Origin: Haliclona indistincta
Taxonomy: Eukaryota > Porifera > Demospongiae > Haplosclerida > Chalinidae
Reading direction: 5' to 3'
NCBI GenBank assembly: GCA_964017065.1
Contig: OZ024787.1
Span: forward strand, 1,072,658 to 1,136,657
DNA length: 64,000 nucleotides
The position numbers were made by a program, and so were the translations under genes. The notes beneath the pieces are model-generated. The model was not told the origin of the DNA. It worked only from the letters and a program-made list of their open reading frames with translations, and did no database searches. Every line of letters starts with the position of its first letter. Within the stretch, counting starts at the first letter, position 1. Of the stretch, positions 40,770 to 55,000 are shown in pieces.

Positions 40770-42545
40770 TGTGTGCTTGATCCCAGTAGCTTATGGTAGC
40801 AGCACAGCCTGGTCGTGTGTGCTTGATCCCAGTAGCTTATGGTAGCAGCACAGCCTGGTCGTGTGTGCTTGATCCCAGTAGCTTATGGTAGCAGCACAGC
40901 CTGGTCATGTGTGCTTGATCCCAGTAGCTTATGGTAGCAGCACAGCCTGGTCGTGTGTGCTTGATCCCAGTAGCTTATGGTAGCAGCACAGCCTGGTCGT
41001 GTGTGCTTGATCCCAGTAGCTTATGGTAGCAGCACAGCCTGGTCGTGTGTGCTTGATCCCAGTAGCTTACGGTAGCAGCACAGCCTGGTCGTGTGTGCTT
41101 GATCCCAGTAGCTTATGATAGCAGCACAGCCTGGTCGTGTGTGCTTGATCCCAGTAGTTTATGGTAGCAGCACAGCCTGGTCGTGTGTGCTTGATCCCAG
41201 TAGCTTACGGTAGCAGCACAGCCTGGTCGTGTGTGCTTGATCCCAGTAGCTTATGGTAGCAGCACAGCCTGGTCGTGTGTGCTTGATCCCAGTAACTTAT
41301 GGTAGCAGCACAGCCTGGTCGTGTGTGCTTGATCCCAGTAGCTTATGGTAGCAGCACAGCCTGGTCGTGTGTGCTTGATCCCAGTAGCTTACGGTAGCAG
41401 CACAGCCTGGTCGTGTGTGCTTGATCCCAGTAGCTTATGGTAGCAGCACAGCCTGGTCGTGTGTGCTTGATCCCAGTAACTTATGGTAGCAGCACAGACT
41501 GGTCGTGCGTGCTTGATCCCAGACTCTAAGTAGCTTATGGTAGCAGCACAGCCTGGTCGTGTGTGCATGATCCCAGTAGCTTATGGTAGCAGCACAGCCT
41601 GGTCGTGTGTGCTTGATCCCAGTAGCTTATGGTAGCAGCACAGCCTGGTCGTGTGTGCTTGATCCCAGTAGCTTATGGTAGCAGCACAGCCTGGTCGTGT
41701 GTGCTTGATCCCAGTAACTTATGGTAGCAGCACAGCCTGGTCGTGTGTGCTTGATCCCAGTAGCTTATGATAGCAGCACAGCCTGGTCGATCCCAGTAGC
41801 TTATGATAGCAGCACAGCCTGGTCGTGTGTGCTTGATCCCAGTAGCTTATGATAGCAGCACAGCCTGGTCGTGTGTGCTTGATCCCAGTAGTTTATGGTA
41901 GCAGCACAGCCTGGTCGTGTGTGCTTGATCCCAGTAGCTTACGGTAGCAGCACAGCCTGGTCGTGTGTGCTTGATCCCAGTAGCTTATGGTAGCAGCACA
42001 GCCTGGTCGTGTGTGCTTGATCCCAGTAACTTATGGTAGCAGTACAGACTGGTCGTCCGTGCTTGATCCCAGACTCTAAGTAGCTTATGGTAGCAGCACA
42101 GCCTGGTCGTGTGTGCTTGATCCCAGTAGCTTATGGTAGCAGCACAGCCTGGTCGTGTGTGCTTGATCCCAGTAACTTATGGTAGCAGCACAGCCTGGTC
42201 GTGTGTGCTTGATCCCAGTAGCTTATGATAGCAGCACAGCCTGGTCGATCCCAGTAGCTTATGATAGCAGCACAGCCTGGTCGTGTGTGCTTGATCCCAG
42301 TAGCTTATGGTAGCAGCACAGCCTGGTCATGTGTGCTTGATCCCAGTAGCTTATGGTAGCAGCACAGCCTGGTCGTGTGTGCTTGATCCCAGTAGCTTAT
42401 GGTAGCAGCACAGCCTGGTCGTGTGTGCTTGATCCCAGTAGCTTATGGTAGCAGCACAGCCTGGTCGTGTGTGCTTGATCCCAGTAGCTTATGGTAGCAG
42501 CACAGCCTGGTCGTGTGTGCTTGATCCCAGTAGCGTATGGTAGGC
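40770..42545. repeat. 46-bp minisatellite, about 38 copies, with higher-order structure
   Basis: The unit is cttgatcccagtagcttatg followed by gtagcagcacagcctggtcgtgtgtg. Variant units recur: an insertion (cagactctaag) near 41520 and 42070, and a shortened unit (ctggtcgatcccag) near 41785 and 42243. Whole blocks of units have therefore been duplicated. The array has replaced the first exon of the small membrane-protein copy 2. Confidence 0.95.
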
Positions 42546-42589
42546 TCACTTGTAATGGCGGATGATCATTTTGTTCTTTCTTGCTGTTG

Positions 42590-42865
42590 GCTCAGCTGGG
42601 TCACGAGGGAAGAGGAATAGATTTCTTTGACAGACCGCCATCTTGGTACCAGCCAGCTAGTTTCCAGTACAATGCTCGCTGTGTGTTAGATCTGCTTCCA
42701 GGAGCCATCATGCTGGCAGTGGTGGCTGGGAGAACGTAAGCTTCATTGCTCAACATAGCCTGCTCCTCTCTACCTCAGTGTGTCTGTGTGTGCAGGTTTG
42801 TAGGAGTACTGGTGCTGTGTGTACTAGCTGTACTGATAGCACACTCACTAGGATATGATAATATG
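42590..42865 (+). pseudogene. Small single-pass membrane protein gene, copy 2 (5' truncated)
   Basis: Exon 2 is open (AQLGHEGRGIDFFDRPPSWY start, GAIMLAVVAGRT end) and exon 3 encodes FVGVLVLCVLAVLIAHS. But exon 1 is missing, the exon 2 acceptor reads GTTG instead of GTAG, and the stop of copy 1 is lost, so the frame runs into the TC microsatellite. Confidence 0.65.
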
Positions 42866-42885
42866 GGAGTGGTAGACACTGACTC

Positions 42886-43345
<460 letters not shown>

Positions 43346-46316
43346 GTAAAAACATCAGGATAGCAAGGCCTGAAAGTCACACCATACATGTAGGCGTGGT
43401 TTAGAATCTAAAGCAGGGCGTGGCTCATTTTTGTAGTAGCGCTCCACCCCAGCTAGCTAGAAAGCTGCTGTTGAGCACCAAAACTGTGTTCCAGCTCTGC
43501 GCCGGAGAGATTTAAGCAGGCAAGCAATGTCGCGAAGAGGACTGAAGATACTGAGGATCATCAGCGGTCCAAAAGAAGTGAAAGGTGAGTAGCGATTACA
43601 AATTGGCTGTTTGAATTTAGCCACCTTTATGTGTGTCTCGATCTAGCCGCTGTTATGACAAAGAGAACTCTGCCGAGCGATGAGATACTGAGCGCTTTGT
43701 ACAACGAACAAATGGTGAGCTTGTAAAACTTGACTATTAACTAACTCACTAGTATTGTGTGCACTTGTCTTTGCACAGGTGACTAATAACGAGCACTGTT
43801 GTGCTCGAAAATGGACCTTGGTCCGGAGAAGGTTGTCGAGATGAACAGAATGAGCAGAGAGCAAAAATGGAGTCTCATCTGTGCTGAAAGTAAAAAAAAG
43901 GAAAATTATTGTTACTGTCATTTCTGTTGCCTCTCCTTCCTTCCTTCCCTCCCTCACTCACTCCCTCACTCTCTCACTCACTCCTTCCATCCCTCCTTCA
44001 CTCCCCTCCCTCCCTCCCTCCCCTCCCTCTCTCAGCATGAAATGCGTGAGGGTGCCTCTAGTGTATAGTATGTGGAGCAGTTAGTCAGACATGCTCAGCC
44101 AGCACTGAAGGAAAAGAAAGTGAAATCGAAGCTACTGAATCAACTCCAGCCATTAGCAACAGTCCTCAAAGAACTTGAAGTGGATATTAGGACAAGCACT
44201 AGTGTCAGGTAAGACAAAAATTACCGAAAGTTTGTGAAGGAATTACTTTCACTGGGTGCACTCTAATTGATGACAAAGTGTAAATTTTTTTCTATAGTTG
44301 GGTGTCAGAGTTTGTTGGTCTGCCTAACCACGGCCATGTTGCTCTGATGGATCTGGTGAGGGACCTCCTTCTTCATCCTAATCCTGTCCTCAGAAAGAAA
44401 ACTCGAAAATTTCGTGTCCTGGACAGGAACAGTGTAAGTATGCATCTATTCATTAATTTTGAAATTTGTCTGTCTGTCATACATTAACTGTTTTCTCTCT
44501 CTCTCTCTTCATAGACCACTCTGTATCTCAGCTTGCTGTGTGTGAGAGCTCTCATTAATCACAGGGTATGAATCTCTCACAGTAATATCATGATAACATC
44601 TATAGAGTGGACTCATTGCAGTACTAAGCTATGAGCCTAGTCTATGTACACTAGCTCACTGCCTCACATCACGACACCACAAAATCACAATATATACTCA
44701 TTCTCAAGGTACGGAACACTATGCTTCTGCAAATTTCAACAAAATTTATGTTTGCTCTGGTCTCCTCAGCTACTCACCTTAGTACTGCTAGCTCCAGGAG
44801 GACAGGGCAAAGTACTACAGGCATTTGATTATCTCAGAACAGTAGCCGATGAGCCGAAGCGATTCCAAATGCTAGTCCTCTCTCTAACAGATGAACCTGT
44901 CAATCCAATATACCAGGTACAAAATACTTCATTTTTCGATAGAAAGTCTACACGAATTCTAAATTTGAGAATTAATTCTCTAGTAGTTGTTTACCTGTTA
45001 CTATGGTGATGTAGGCGGAGGCTCTGCGATTCTTCAATACAGTGGTTCAAACGGCTCCAGGGCCCAGCGCCAGAGTGTTCCATCAGTATGAGTTTGTGGA
45101 TGCTGGCTTCTCAGTACCGGAAATCGAACAAGAAAAAATTTTTTGATTTTGCTCATTTTTAAAATTTTGTTGTTTTCTTTGAAGACACTTCGAGGCAACC
45201 AGGATGAGAGAATCATTCATGAGTTGAGAGAGTGGGAGAGAAATTACACTGATGTACAACAGATAATGGACGACCTGGTGTTAGCACGAGGGAGAAACCA
45301 GGCTCTGAAGGAAGAGGTTAGTGAGCATCACTAGCTGTCTGCTTCAAGGGAAGAGAAAAATAAAGTGATAAAATTTATAGCATACAAATGAGGGAGAGAG
45401 AGTGTGTGTGAGTGATAACTGTTTAATGACTTGTGGTTCAGGTGAACGAGACTATAGCCCAACTCAGAGAGGTCACAATTGAACGTGACAGCTACTACGA
45501 GAAAACTGCAAAGGTCAGAAAACTCACAAACTTCAGAATATACCAGCATTCAAGTACGATTGTTTTTGCATAGTTAAAGGAAAAGTGCAGTCGTCAAAAA
45601 TCCAAACTCTCCACACTAAGAGAAGAGATCATTGAACTGGAGGTGATCTGACTATTTCGATTTTTCTTATCATTTATTAGCTATTTCGTTCTTGTTCGTA
45701 TGGTACAGGCTCAGTTGAAGCAGCTTGACCAGCTCCGGGAGGTCAACAAGCGCTACCACACACACACCGTGGAGCTCAAGGACAAGATAGCTGAACTAAT
45801 AGTGAGTACACATTTTGATGTGATGACTTTAAATTTTTAATAAATTTTAATTTTAATAAATTTTAAGCATAAATTTTAATAATACCTAAAAATAAGTTGT
45901 GTGGTTACTAAAAAATTAATTGTGGCACAAATACTAGTTAGTTGAAAATTTTCTTCATTTTTGCATAGTAAGGACTTTTTTAATGATTGTAGGGAGAGAA
46001 TATTATGTCAGTGAAGGCAAATCAAGAGAAGCTGAGAGTGATGCTAAGCCAAGTTGAGAAGATGAACATTGATGATATTGCTGAGGTGAAGGTTGCTGCT
46101 GCTGCTGAGAATGGAGCAGAGACCAGCACTACCAAGGCAGCGCCACCTGTGGAGAAGACTGGAGAAGATGATGAAGAAGAGGAAAAAGAAACAGACAACA
46201 TAGCTGTGCCTTCAAGTATACCAGCACCACCTCCACTGCCTCCTGTACTAGGAGAACTAGGGCCAGGTTAGTAAGAGATATTTGATTGCCTACTCTATCT
46301 TTTTAAACTTTCTTCA

Positions 46317-46410
<94 letters not shown>

Positions 46411-46475
46411 TCCCTCTCCCTCTCTCTCCCTCTCTCTCCCTCTCTCTCCCTCTCCCTCTCTCCCTCCCTCCCTCT
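46317..46475. repeat. (TC)n tract before a 3' splice site
   Basis: It fills the intron between the two FH1 exons of formin copy C up to the acceptor CTAG. Confidence 0.95.
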
Positions 46476-47175
46476 AGGTATACCAGTCCCTTCTCCCTTA
46501 CCTGGCATGGGGTCACTACTAAAGAAACCATATGTACCAAACGTCCCTCTACCTATGTTGAACTGGGTCCCGATCCGTAATGCTGAGCTCACTGTATTTC
46601 AGGTAAAGGCTCACAATAGCAGCTAACATGGATTGTGTGTGGTGGTTGAGATAGTGATTACACGAGGCGGCTTAAGTAAGTGTCACCTTTATTCACACGA
46701 TAGAGGGTGATCAGAGACTGAACACATCAAGGTGACCCTCTATACTCTCGCTTTAGCATTGCAAAAAGATGACAACTAAGTTGCTCATTTACTTTTCTCT
46801 CTTTGTCAACATGAACATGTTGCCGACCAAAATAATTATTGATGATTTTGGTATACACTCACTGTAGGATATGAATGATGAGACCATTGTTGAAGAAGTG
46901 GACTTCTCAGAATTTGAGGCACTCTTTCAAACGAAGAGATTCGTAGCTAAGCAGAGCCGTGTTGAAACAGACGGTAAGTAAGCTCACCTTATGATGGCTC
47001 TTCACGTAATGGAGTGTGTGTTCACAGGTGATGTTAAGATAGTTCATTTGGACCTGTTTGATAACAAACGACAGCGAGGAATAGGTCAGTGGGTGTGGTC
47101 ATACAGGCAATACTGCACATACACAGAGACAGCAGTTTGAATGGATCTTGCAATGGAGCGATCATATGCACTGCG

Positions 47176-47221
47176 TAGCCTCGTCCCCAGGCTCTCTATC
47201 GAGAGCCTGGGAACGAGGCTA
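47176..47221. mobile_element. 46-bp hairpin insertion specific to formin copy C
   Basis: tagcctcgtccccaggctctc is repeated inverted around a short loop with one mismatch. Copy A lacks it, so it inserted after the duplication, unless copy A lost it. Confidence 0.7.
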
Positions 47222-48477
47222 ATGCGCTGCGCTGTTGTATTTCTATTTATCATGTGATGACGTTTCATTTTCGTGTTGTGATATCTCTTCAAACCACTGT
47301 ATGCACTCAACTGGTGCACATTATTCACTATCCAGTGAGACAGTACATTTTGTCAAATAATGAGCATGAAACACATTCTGTGCTAGGATGAAACAAAGGG
47401 TCTTAGTATTATAAAACTCTCTGTTGCAGTGTTTGCTAAACGGCGTATTCGTCTCGATCCATCATACATCGCTCAGTTCATACTCAACACTGACCTCGAT
47501 GGACTGCTGTCAGAACACTGTGAGCTACTACTGCAGATTGTTCCACAGGAGAAAGAGGTTCACACACTCACAGTCACAATTACGCTTATCTGATTATTCT
47601 TTTGCAATAGAGGGACACACTTGCTAAAAATTCTGATCGGAGAGATGAGTTTGGTGAATCTGAGGAATTTCTGTACCAGGTTAGTGGCCTCTTGAAATAT
47701 CTGTATAAGCACTTTTCATTTACTGGTCTAGCTTGCTAGGATACCTCGACTAGAGCAGAGGCTATCCATCATGTTCTACATGGGAACATTCGATGAACTG
47801 CTCTGCATCACACAACCAGTGAGTGAAGACGATACACCACCGTACTCATAAACACATTTCGCCCATAAATTTTTTTTTGCATTTTCAAACTTTTTTACGT
47901 TACCAGTATAATTATTATCTCAAGTAATATCTTATCATCATGGAGCTAGTACAACATCTCGAGACACAGTGTACTTCAGTAGTCACTGGAATAGTGCCAG
48001 CTCTATCCTAAGTATCTATCTTTAGTCATCTTTGTGTATTATGTAGAAAGTCAATGCAGTATTGAAGGCGTCATTATCAATCTTCAGAAGTCCCAGACTA
48101 AAGAAAGCATTTGAAGTGAGACAGCTCACTATCACTCACACTCCTGTGTTCTAACTTGCATCAATGTGTGTGTGCGTCTCTCTATCATAGATTATTCTTG
48201 CATTCGGCAACTATATGAACAGTAAGAGGCGTGGCTTAGCATACGGGTTCAAACTGGAGTCACTGGAAAAGGTATAACTAGAAAATTATAACATTTTAAT
48301 AGTTTGATATCTTGGTGGTAGTTATTGGACACCAAGACCCAAGACAGAAAGCAGACTCTACTAAACTACATCACTCATATTGTAGAGACACTATATCCCA
48401 ATGTACTGTCCTTCTACGAGGACCTCAGCATCAGTGAAGCTTGTGAAGGTACGATTCATAATGAGGATATTGTGAGT

Positions 48478-48870
48478 ATTAGCTGCAGTATGGTCTGATA
48501 GTTACACCATACATGTACATCTAAAGATACCTCTTCATGTACAATGGAATTATGTATTTCAATGTAGCTAATTATGCCTCGGTGGGCGGAGCCACGAGGC
48601 ATGCAACAGTCGTGGTGTCAGTCAGTCATTCTGTTGCAATGATTTTCTCGTAGCTCGCTGAAAACTATTCGCTGAAAAAAGTAACAAGGGTAGAAATCGA
48701 TACTTGCTCGGATTTGAATTTTCAGAAGTTTGATTTTAAAGCTTAGTGCGCAAGTTACCGCGTAAATAGCTCACCTGGATGGCTATAGGTGGACTTCTCA
48801 GAAGACAAAGTTGTCTACAGATGGCTGCCTTGCAGCCAGTGAGTTTGGGAACAGCGTGGAAGATCTTTTT
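48478..48870. mobile_element. ~390-bp insertion in formin copy C intron 23
   Basis: Flanking intron sequence matches copy A on both sides, but this block does not occur there. It contains a short palindrome (gcctcggtgggcggagccacgaggc, central part). Its class is unknown. Confidence 0.6.
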
Positions 48871-50085
48871 TTATTGATTTTTCTTAATATGTAGCTATTG
48901 GTGTTGTTTTATGTTTTGTTGCTAGTTTCCTTGGAGACAGTGGATGGTGATTTCGAGACACTCCAACAGGGTCTGAAGGTTGTGGAGGAGGAACAGCAGC
49001 GAGATGCACACAACTTCATACTCTTCATATCCTCCATTACACACACATGCATGTATGCATTGACGTGCACTAACTAAGTAAAATTGTAGACATAAAACTT
49101 TGCTGATTTAGAAAATTTTTGAGGGACCTATTCAAAATTTTGCACAATCCTTTTATTTTTGTGACCTTAACTCCTGCAATACAGTTTCTATAAGCAAGCA
49201 GTGAAGAAGATCAATAAACTCACTAATGCTCATCTTAAAATGAAGGATGCATATCGTGAAGCTTGTCTCATGTTCTGTGAGAGTCCGAAAACTGAACCAT
49301 CAACATTTTTTGCTTTTTTCAAAACTTTCATTGCAAACTGGAAAGTAAGTGAAGACGAAAGCATTATTAATCCTTGTACTTTATCTCTTTTTACCAGAAA
49401 GCGATTTCAGAGAATCATTCTCGTAAGAGAAGAAAGATGGCGCCTGCTGAGGCACTCTTGAAGAAACAGAGCCAGCAGGAAGTACTGAAGGACATTGCAT
49501 CACAAGCAGCTGAACTATAGTAGCTTTACGAAAGGACCCAAAAGCAGCTGTCAGCACAGAGACAGTAGATGCTAGTGGGAAGAGAAAAGCAGCACAGAGA
49601 ATGATGCGAGAAGCAAGAGCTGACATGTCTGAGGAGGAGGAGTCAAAAGAAGATGAGAAAGAGGAAGAAAAGGAGGAGACAGCAACTTAGCCTAAGAGTT
49701 TGAAGGATCGAGTGCCTTGGTTAGCTGGTAATATAAAGAGCAACTTGTCTAGAGGAAGAGTGGATCGAAAGAGACGAGTTGGAGTGACTGAGAGACCACC
49801 AGAAATGGAGACAAATGAGGAAGAGGAAGGAGGTGGTGACATAATCCCTCCTCCACCCGAGTTCCTTGATCAAAATGGCTACACAGAAACAGCACCTGGA
49901 TGTGGTGCTTTACCTGTGAGAGATAACTCAACAACAGACAGCAAGCGATCCACTCGCAACTTGAACAAATCCTCGGCTCGTAACCAGCATCAGTCCAATA
50001 CATCATCTGCAGCTGGCAGCTCCAAGACCCTTCCTAAAGGAGTCCAACTAGACGATGATTACTATACACAGATGATGGACACTTG

Positions 50086-50811
50086 ACACTACTACATATT
50101 AATTATAATTATAAGATTTACAATGTTGTTTCATAAACAGACAGTCGACTCATACAATGAAGACTTGCAGTTTGTAATAATGCAATGCTATAGCACCCCA
50201 ATCTGCACCAAAAATATGTGCTGCCGTTTTCAAACATACATTAGCCACGAACAATGATAGATCTAGAGAGCAATGCAGCTGGTTTTTCTAAGCATGACTG
50301 GATCGCTCTCTTGCTCATGAAGACCATGGGCTAGTTCTGGTGGTCACTCCGACTCTGACCAAGAGTCCACATTATTTAATTACTCTTGTCGCTGAATCAT
50401 CAGCCAATTGCAAGCCTATTTAAATTCTTAATGTTTACTGATAACAGCTAGCATGGTTGACACAGGCAGGTGTGATGTGCTTTGTAGAGCTACGAATGGT
50501 AGAGGTTTTATGCTCACTGTTCATGATCAGAGTATCAAAATGGACTGGTTTACAAAGAATTAACATAAAAACAAGACCTGAGAATAAATAATCCAGTAAT
50601 CTTGTTAGATATGCAATGCACAGATTACTAGTATGATCACTGTTAGGGAGGCACGGTAGTGACTCCCTATGCAGGGATGAGCAAGAAAACAAAATGGCGG
50701 CTACATGTATAGCGTTTAAACGCTGATATTTCGCCTGGTGATGAATTTTGTAAGTCCAAAGACACTTAGATCTGCTCTCTGGCGTTGCCAGTAGCAAGGA
50801 GATTGCTCGCG
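50086..50811. other. Intergenic stretch downstream of formin copy C
   Basis: The first ~200 bp resembles the formin A 3' flank. No third ROCO gene is present here, so the duplicated pair is incomplete on this side. Confidence 0.6.
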
Positions 50812-50874
50812 ATGGTTACTAAAGTGACGAACCTGGAAACGGTGAAAATCGAGTTTCGTCATCTTCGAAGAACG
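50812..50874 (+). CDS. Possible first exon of an unidentified gene
   Basis: An ATG opens a 21-codon exon (MVTKVTNLETVKIEF...) ending at a good donor (ACG|GTAAGC). The following DNA is transposon, so the gene may be disrupted or have a long intron. Confidence 0.3.
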
Positions 50875-51354
50875 GTAAGCTCGTGTAGGATCACCATTCT
50901 CTACTTGCTAGATAATTATAACCGTCTACAAACAAGTGTGGGCGGGGCTCGTATGCATTCATGCGTAGGCGAGCTGCAGCAAAACAATTTTAGCTGCAAG
51001 TTTAGAAAAGCCATCAACAACTGGAAACTAAACAAAATAATGGTGGAATAATTAGACGGTTCGGTACGTGCATGATACTGAACAGCTTTTCGCTGAAAAA
51101 GAAAAGAGGACACAAGCAAGAAAATTAAAAAGATTTCTATCGAAATCAAAAGGATGTAGTGATGAGGAAATATACCCTTGGTCCACAATGTAAACCAACA
51201 AGGAAAAAGCACGGAATGGTAACACGATTGACTTGCTAACAGACCATAGATCCCTACATCAGTGGCTGTACATAAGATCAATATTATGTCACAAGCTGAA
51301 TTCAATTCAATGCACGTCAGGTGTCAGTCAACGGCAACTAGCTGAACTAGCTAT

Positions 51355-51540
51355 ACAGCGCTTTGAATAGATCTTGCAACGCCACAGTCAAAGCGGAAGT
51401 AATACGTTGACCAATCAAACACGGCTGGTCACGTGTGGGCCTGCATCAGAGAATTGAAGCGCGTGATTGATTGGTCAACGTAAGAAAACGTGTTACTTCC
51501 GCTTTGACCGTGGCGTTGCAAGATCTATTCAAAGCGCTGT
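51355..51540. mobile_element. 186-bp MITE with ~60-bp inverted ends
   Basis: acagcgctttgaatagatct at the left is mirrored at the right end. The arms extend through ttgcaacgccac and tcaaagcggaagtaa. It is inserted in the left arm of the long inverted-repeat element. Confidence 0.85.
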
Positions 51541-51806
51541 TAGTAGCTAATCATTTTCCCGCGCGCGCCCGTACAACACCGGACATGACCGTGTCGACGC
51601 CGCCATTTTGTCGGTATTGTGCTGCAGGCAAAACACAAGGTTTCGTCTCGTTTTGCGTGCTTAGCTAGGTACTTTGCACACACAAGCGAAAGTATATTGC
51701 TTATAAGAGTCACTAGAGCTTGAAAACGCGCGTTTCTATCCCTCAAACAGCCAGCAAAGCGGGAAATATGGAACGAAACTGCTGACATTTTGTTCGATTT
51801 TACTTG

Positions 51807-51811
51807 CATAC
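51807..51811. repeat. Target-site duplication CATAC (left)
   Basis: Identical to 59429-59433 on the other side of the LTR element. A 5-bp duplication fits BEL/Pao integration. Confidence 0.9.
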
Positions 51812-52004
51812 TGTAAAACTGTCGGATTGTCTTCCAGAGTAGGCTTTGATCGTTATCGATCTCGCGATGCACACCGATTCACTCACAGCTCTCGAGCTCT
51901 CTCTAAATGTTTATTTCAATGTGCGTCATGAATCAACAATGATTAATAATGATAATATGCAATAATAGCGCTAATGATAGGTTCGTCCCTGGGACAGTTC
52001 AACA
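51812..52004 (-). repeat. 3' LTR of the BEL/Pao element (193 bp)
   Basis: It begins TGTAAAACTG and ends TTCAACA on the plus strand. It appears identical by eye to the LTR at 59236-59428. A short polypurine tract (ggcggga on the minus strand, just inside at 52005-52015) precedes it. Confidence 0.95.
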
Positions 52005-52092
52005 CTCCCGCCGTTGACCAGCAAGGCATGGTCAACCTAAGTGATACAATGATAGATAAAATTAGCAATGCATGATTATGAGTGTGATACAG

Positions 52093-55000
52093 TCAGTCCA
52101 GTTTCATATCATCTTCGACTTCCATCTCGGCTTCGATCCATTTCTTTCTCAGTTCGTCAGCTCTTTTAGCAGCTGCTCTTCTTGGTCTAGAAGTTAGTTC
52201 TTGTTCTTCAGGAAGTTCAGGCGAGGAATCCTCAGCAATGTCGGATTTAGTTTCAATTTCTGATGAATCGCAATGCAATTCCAGCGGGTACAGTAACTGT
52301 ATCGGTCGATTCAGTGTCGTGTGTTGACGATCTCTGGAAACTACTCGGACAATGGCGGCCCTCGTTTTTCCATCCTTCCCGGTTAGTAGTCGCTGAATGA
52401 AACCGAGCTTCCATAGTCCTCGTGGTAGGTGTTCATCCTTGACGATGACTACTTGTCCAATAGAGACCTTTGTCTTCTCTCCTCGGTAACGTTTCTTTGC
52501 TGTGTGTGCGTGTACCTCCCGTAATTCACTCAAATATTCCGTGCGCCATCTCATCCAAAACTGGTTCAAAACATTGTTCAGATGCTTCACACGGGCGGTA
52601 GCTTGGTTGCGAGTGAGAGAAAAGTCTTCATCCTTGAAGTCGATGAGATGGTTCAGATCATCTGGTAAGTTGAGTATTCGGTGTCCAGTGATCAAATGCG
52701 ACGGAGTGATGGGCTCTTCAAGGTCGTCGCTAGAGACATATGACAATGGTCGAGAGTTGATTACTGCCTCAATCTCAGCTAGGCTGGTGATTAGCTCATC
52801 TAGTGAGAAATTAGCTCTTCCCACCTGTTTCCTTAAGCAGCGCTTAGTTGACTTCACAAGACGTTCAAAGGCTCCACCCCACCAGGGAGCCAACTCCACG
52901 TTGAATTGCCAGGTTATGCTAAGTCCTGATAGATAAGCCTGAACTGTTTTATCCTTCACAACTGTCTCGAGGTACTTCGCTGTGGACTTGAAAGTTTTCC
53001 CATTGTCGGAGATAAATTGCTTTGGTAATCCTCTTCGAGCCACAAATTTCTTCAGGCAGCGAAGGAAGGTAGGTGTTAACTGATCGGTCACAGCCTCCAG
53101 GTGAATAGCTCGCGTGACGTAACATGTGAACAGTGCTATCCAGGCTTTGGCAGACTGCGACTTAGATACACGAATCAGTATAGGTCCAGCAAAATCTACA
53201 CCTGTGTAGCTAAAAGCAGGGGCTTCTTCTACTCGGCACTTTGGAAGTGGAGGTGGTGCTGGGGTCTTGTACGGCAAGCCTTCGTAACGTCTGCATGTGA
53301 CACAGCTATGTATGGTCTTTCTAACCGTGCTTCTTCCATGTGGTATCCAGTACTTGGTTCTGACTTCCGTCAAAGTCTCCTTCACACCATCATGAAGCAC
53401 GCGCTGGTGAGCTGAGTGAATTACAAGTGTGGTGAACCAGTGGTTCTTAGGAAGAAGGATTGGGCTCTTTGCTGATGGCTGTAAATCAGTGTTCCCGAGC
53501 CTTCCTGCACAACGCCATACTCCCTGCTCATCTCTGAAGGTGTTTAGCTGTTTCATCAGGCTCCCCTTGTCCGGTAACCTCTTCTGGGCACTGACAATCC
53601 AGAGGCATTCTGCTTCCCTCTGCTCCGCTCCTTCCTCACCCTCAGACCACTTCCCCTTGAACTTTCTGACTGCTCTTACGACTGTTGCTGTGACTCTGAG
53701 TAGCTTCAACATTGAGCTGTACCTTAACGGGTCCATGATAGATTCAACGTCCTTGTTAGAATTGACCTCCACTGAGACCATGCCATGTATTTTTCTTTTC
53801 AACTCAACTTCACATTCAGTGGGCATCGTTTTGTTGGTATCATGGGGTTCTGCACCTGCCGCCAGCCAGGGTGGTCCATTCCACCAGAATTTGTTTTCTG
53901 ACAGTTCCACAGCACTTGCACCTCTAGATGGAAGGTCTGCAGGATTTGACGAGCCTGGGCAATGCCTCCAGTTTTCTGGGTTGATCAAGGATCGAATCTC
54001 TCGCACTCGGTTGTTCACAAATGGTCTCCACTCTTTCTCTGTGCCCTGGATCCAAAACAATGATACTAGCGAGTCCGTATAGCACCTCTGTAGTGTTAGC
54101 TGAGGTATCGTGCACGAAAGGGCCTTCATCACTGTTGTGATGAGTCTGGAGAGAAGTAGTGCTGAAAGTAGTTCCAACCTTGGAATGGTTTGAGTCTGGA
54201 CTGGAGCCACTCTTGTCTTGGAGGCGAGGAGCTTCACTTCGGTATAGATCTCTGCTTCGACTACAAGGTAAATAACCGCGGCGTAGGCGTGGTTGGAAGC
54301 GTCACAAAACCCGTACAGCTTGTAGTTGTTGAGTGATACATCACCACTGGAAATGTAACATCGAGGAATTGAAACAGGGTTAGCAATTTTGAGATCGGCT
54401 AGTAGTGTCTTCCACTCTCTGAGTAACTCGCATGCTGGTAGCTCACTGTCCCATTCAAGTTTGGCTTTGCACAGTTTCTGGAAAAATACTTTAAATCTGA
54501 TAGTAATAGGAGATAAGTATCCAAGAGGGTCGTAAAATCGCCCAATCAGACTCACAGCATTCCTCTTAGTTGGTAGCAATTTTTCCCCTACCAAGGCCAG
54601 ATCTGAGGGATCAAATACCAATTCATCAGTGACATGATTCCATGTCACTCCAAGGACCTTCATCTCTGGGGACACAGTGCTGAATTCACCAGATCTTTCT
54701 GTGACGGAAGTGCCTTCCGCGATATTAATTTTCTTCTGCAATGTGGGGCTGTTGGTCTGGAACTTCCTGAGGTTAAAACCTCCCTCTCTGAAGATAGCCT
54801 TCGACTGATTGTATATCATTAGGGCGTCTGTTTCAGTGTTAGCGCCAGTGATGACATCATCAACATAAGTCGATCGTTGCAAACATTCTACTACTGCTCT
54901 GTCTGAATCAAGGTATTTGTCAAGGTGATACTTGATGGTAGCATTGAGTAAAAATGGACTTGAAGATATGCCGAACATTACTCGTGTGAATCGGTAGATT

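Larger units (their letters stand above)
43527..50085 (+). pseudogene. Formin copy C: full-length, multiply disabled
   Basis: All regions of copy A are present in order, with high identity in exons and introns. Visible lesions: the exon 3 acceptor is deleted (near 43803); the exon 3 donor is altered (near 43888); exon 4 has TAG at 44066-44068; the last exon has a 2-base insertion creating TAG at 49518-49520, and a further TAG at 49688-49690. Exons 5-25 look mostly open, so inactivation may be fairly recent or partial. It carries two insertions absent from copy A: a 46-bp hairpin in intron 17 and about 390 bp in intron 23. Confidence 0.85.

Noticed and set aside
40770..42545. Regular repeat array considered as CRISPR
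   Set aside because: Units are contiguous with no unique spacers, and the DNA is eukaryotic; it is a minisatellite.
52502..54082. Plus-strand frames of 104-217 aa inside the retrotransposon
   Set aside because: They are antisense to the uninterrupted BEL/Pao polyprotein and lack any recognisable domain.
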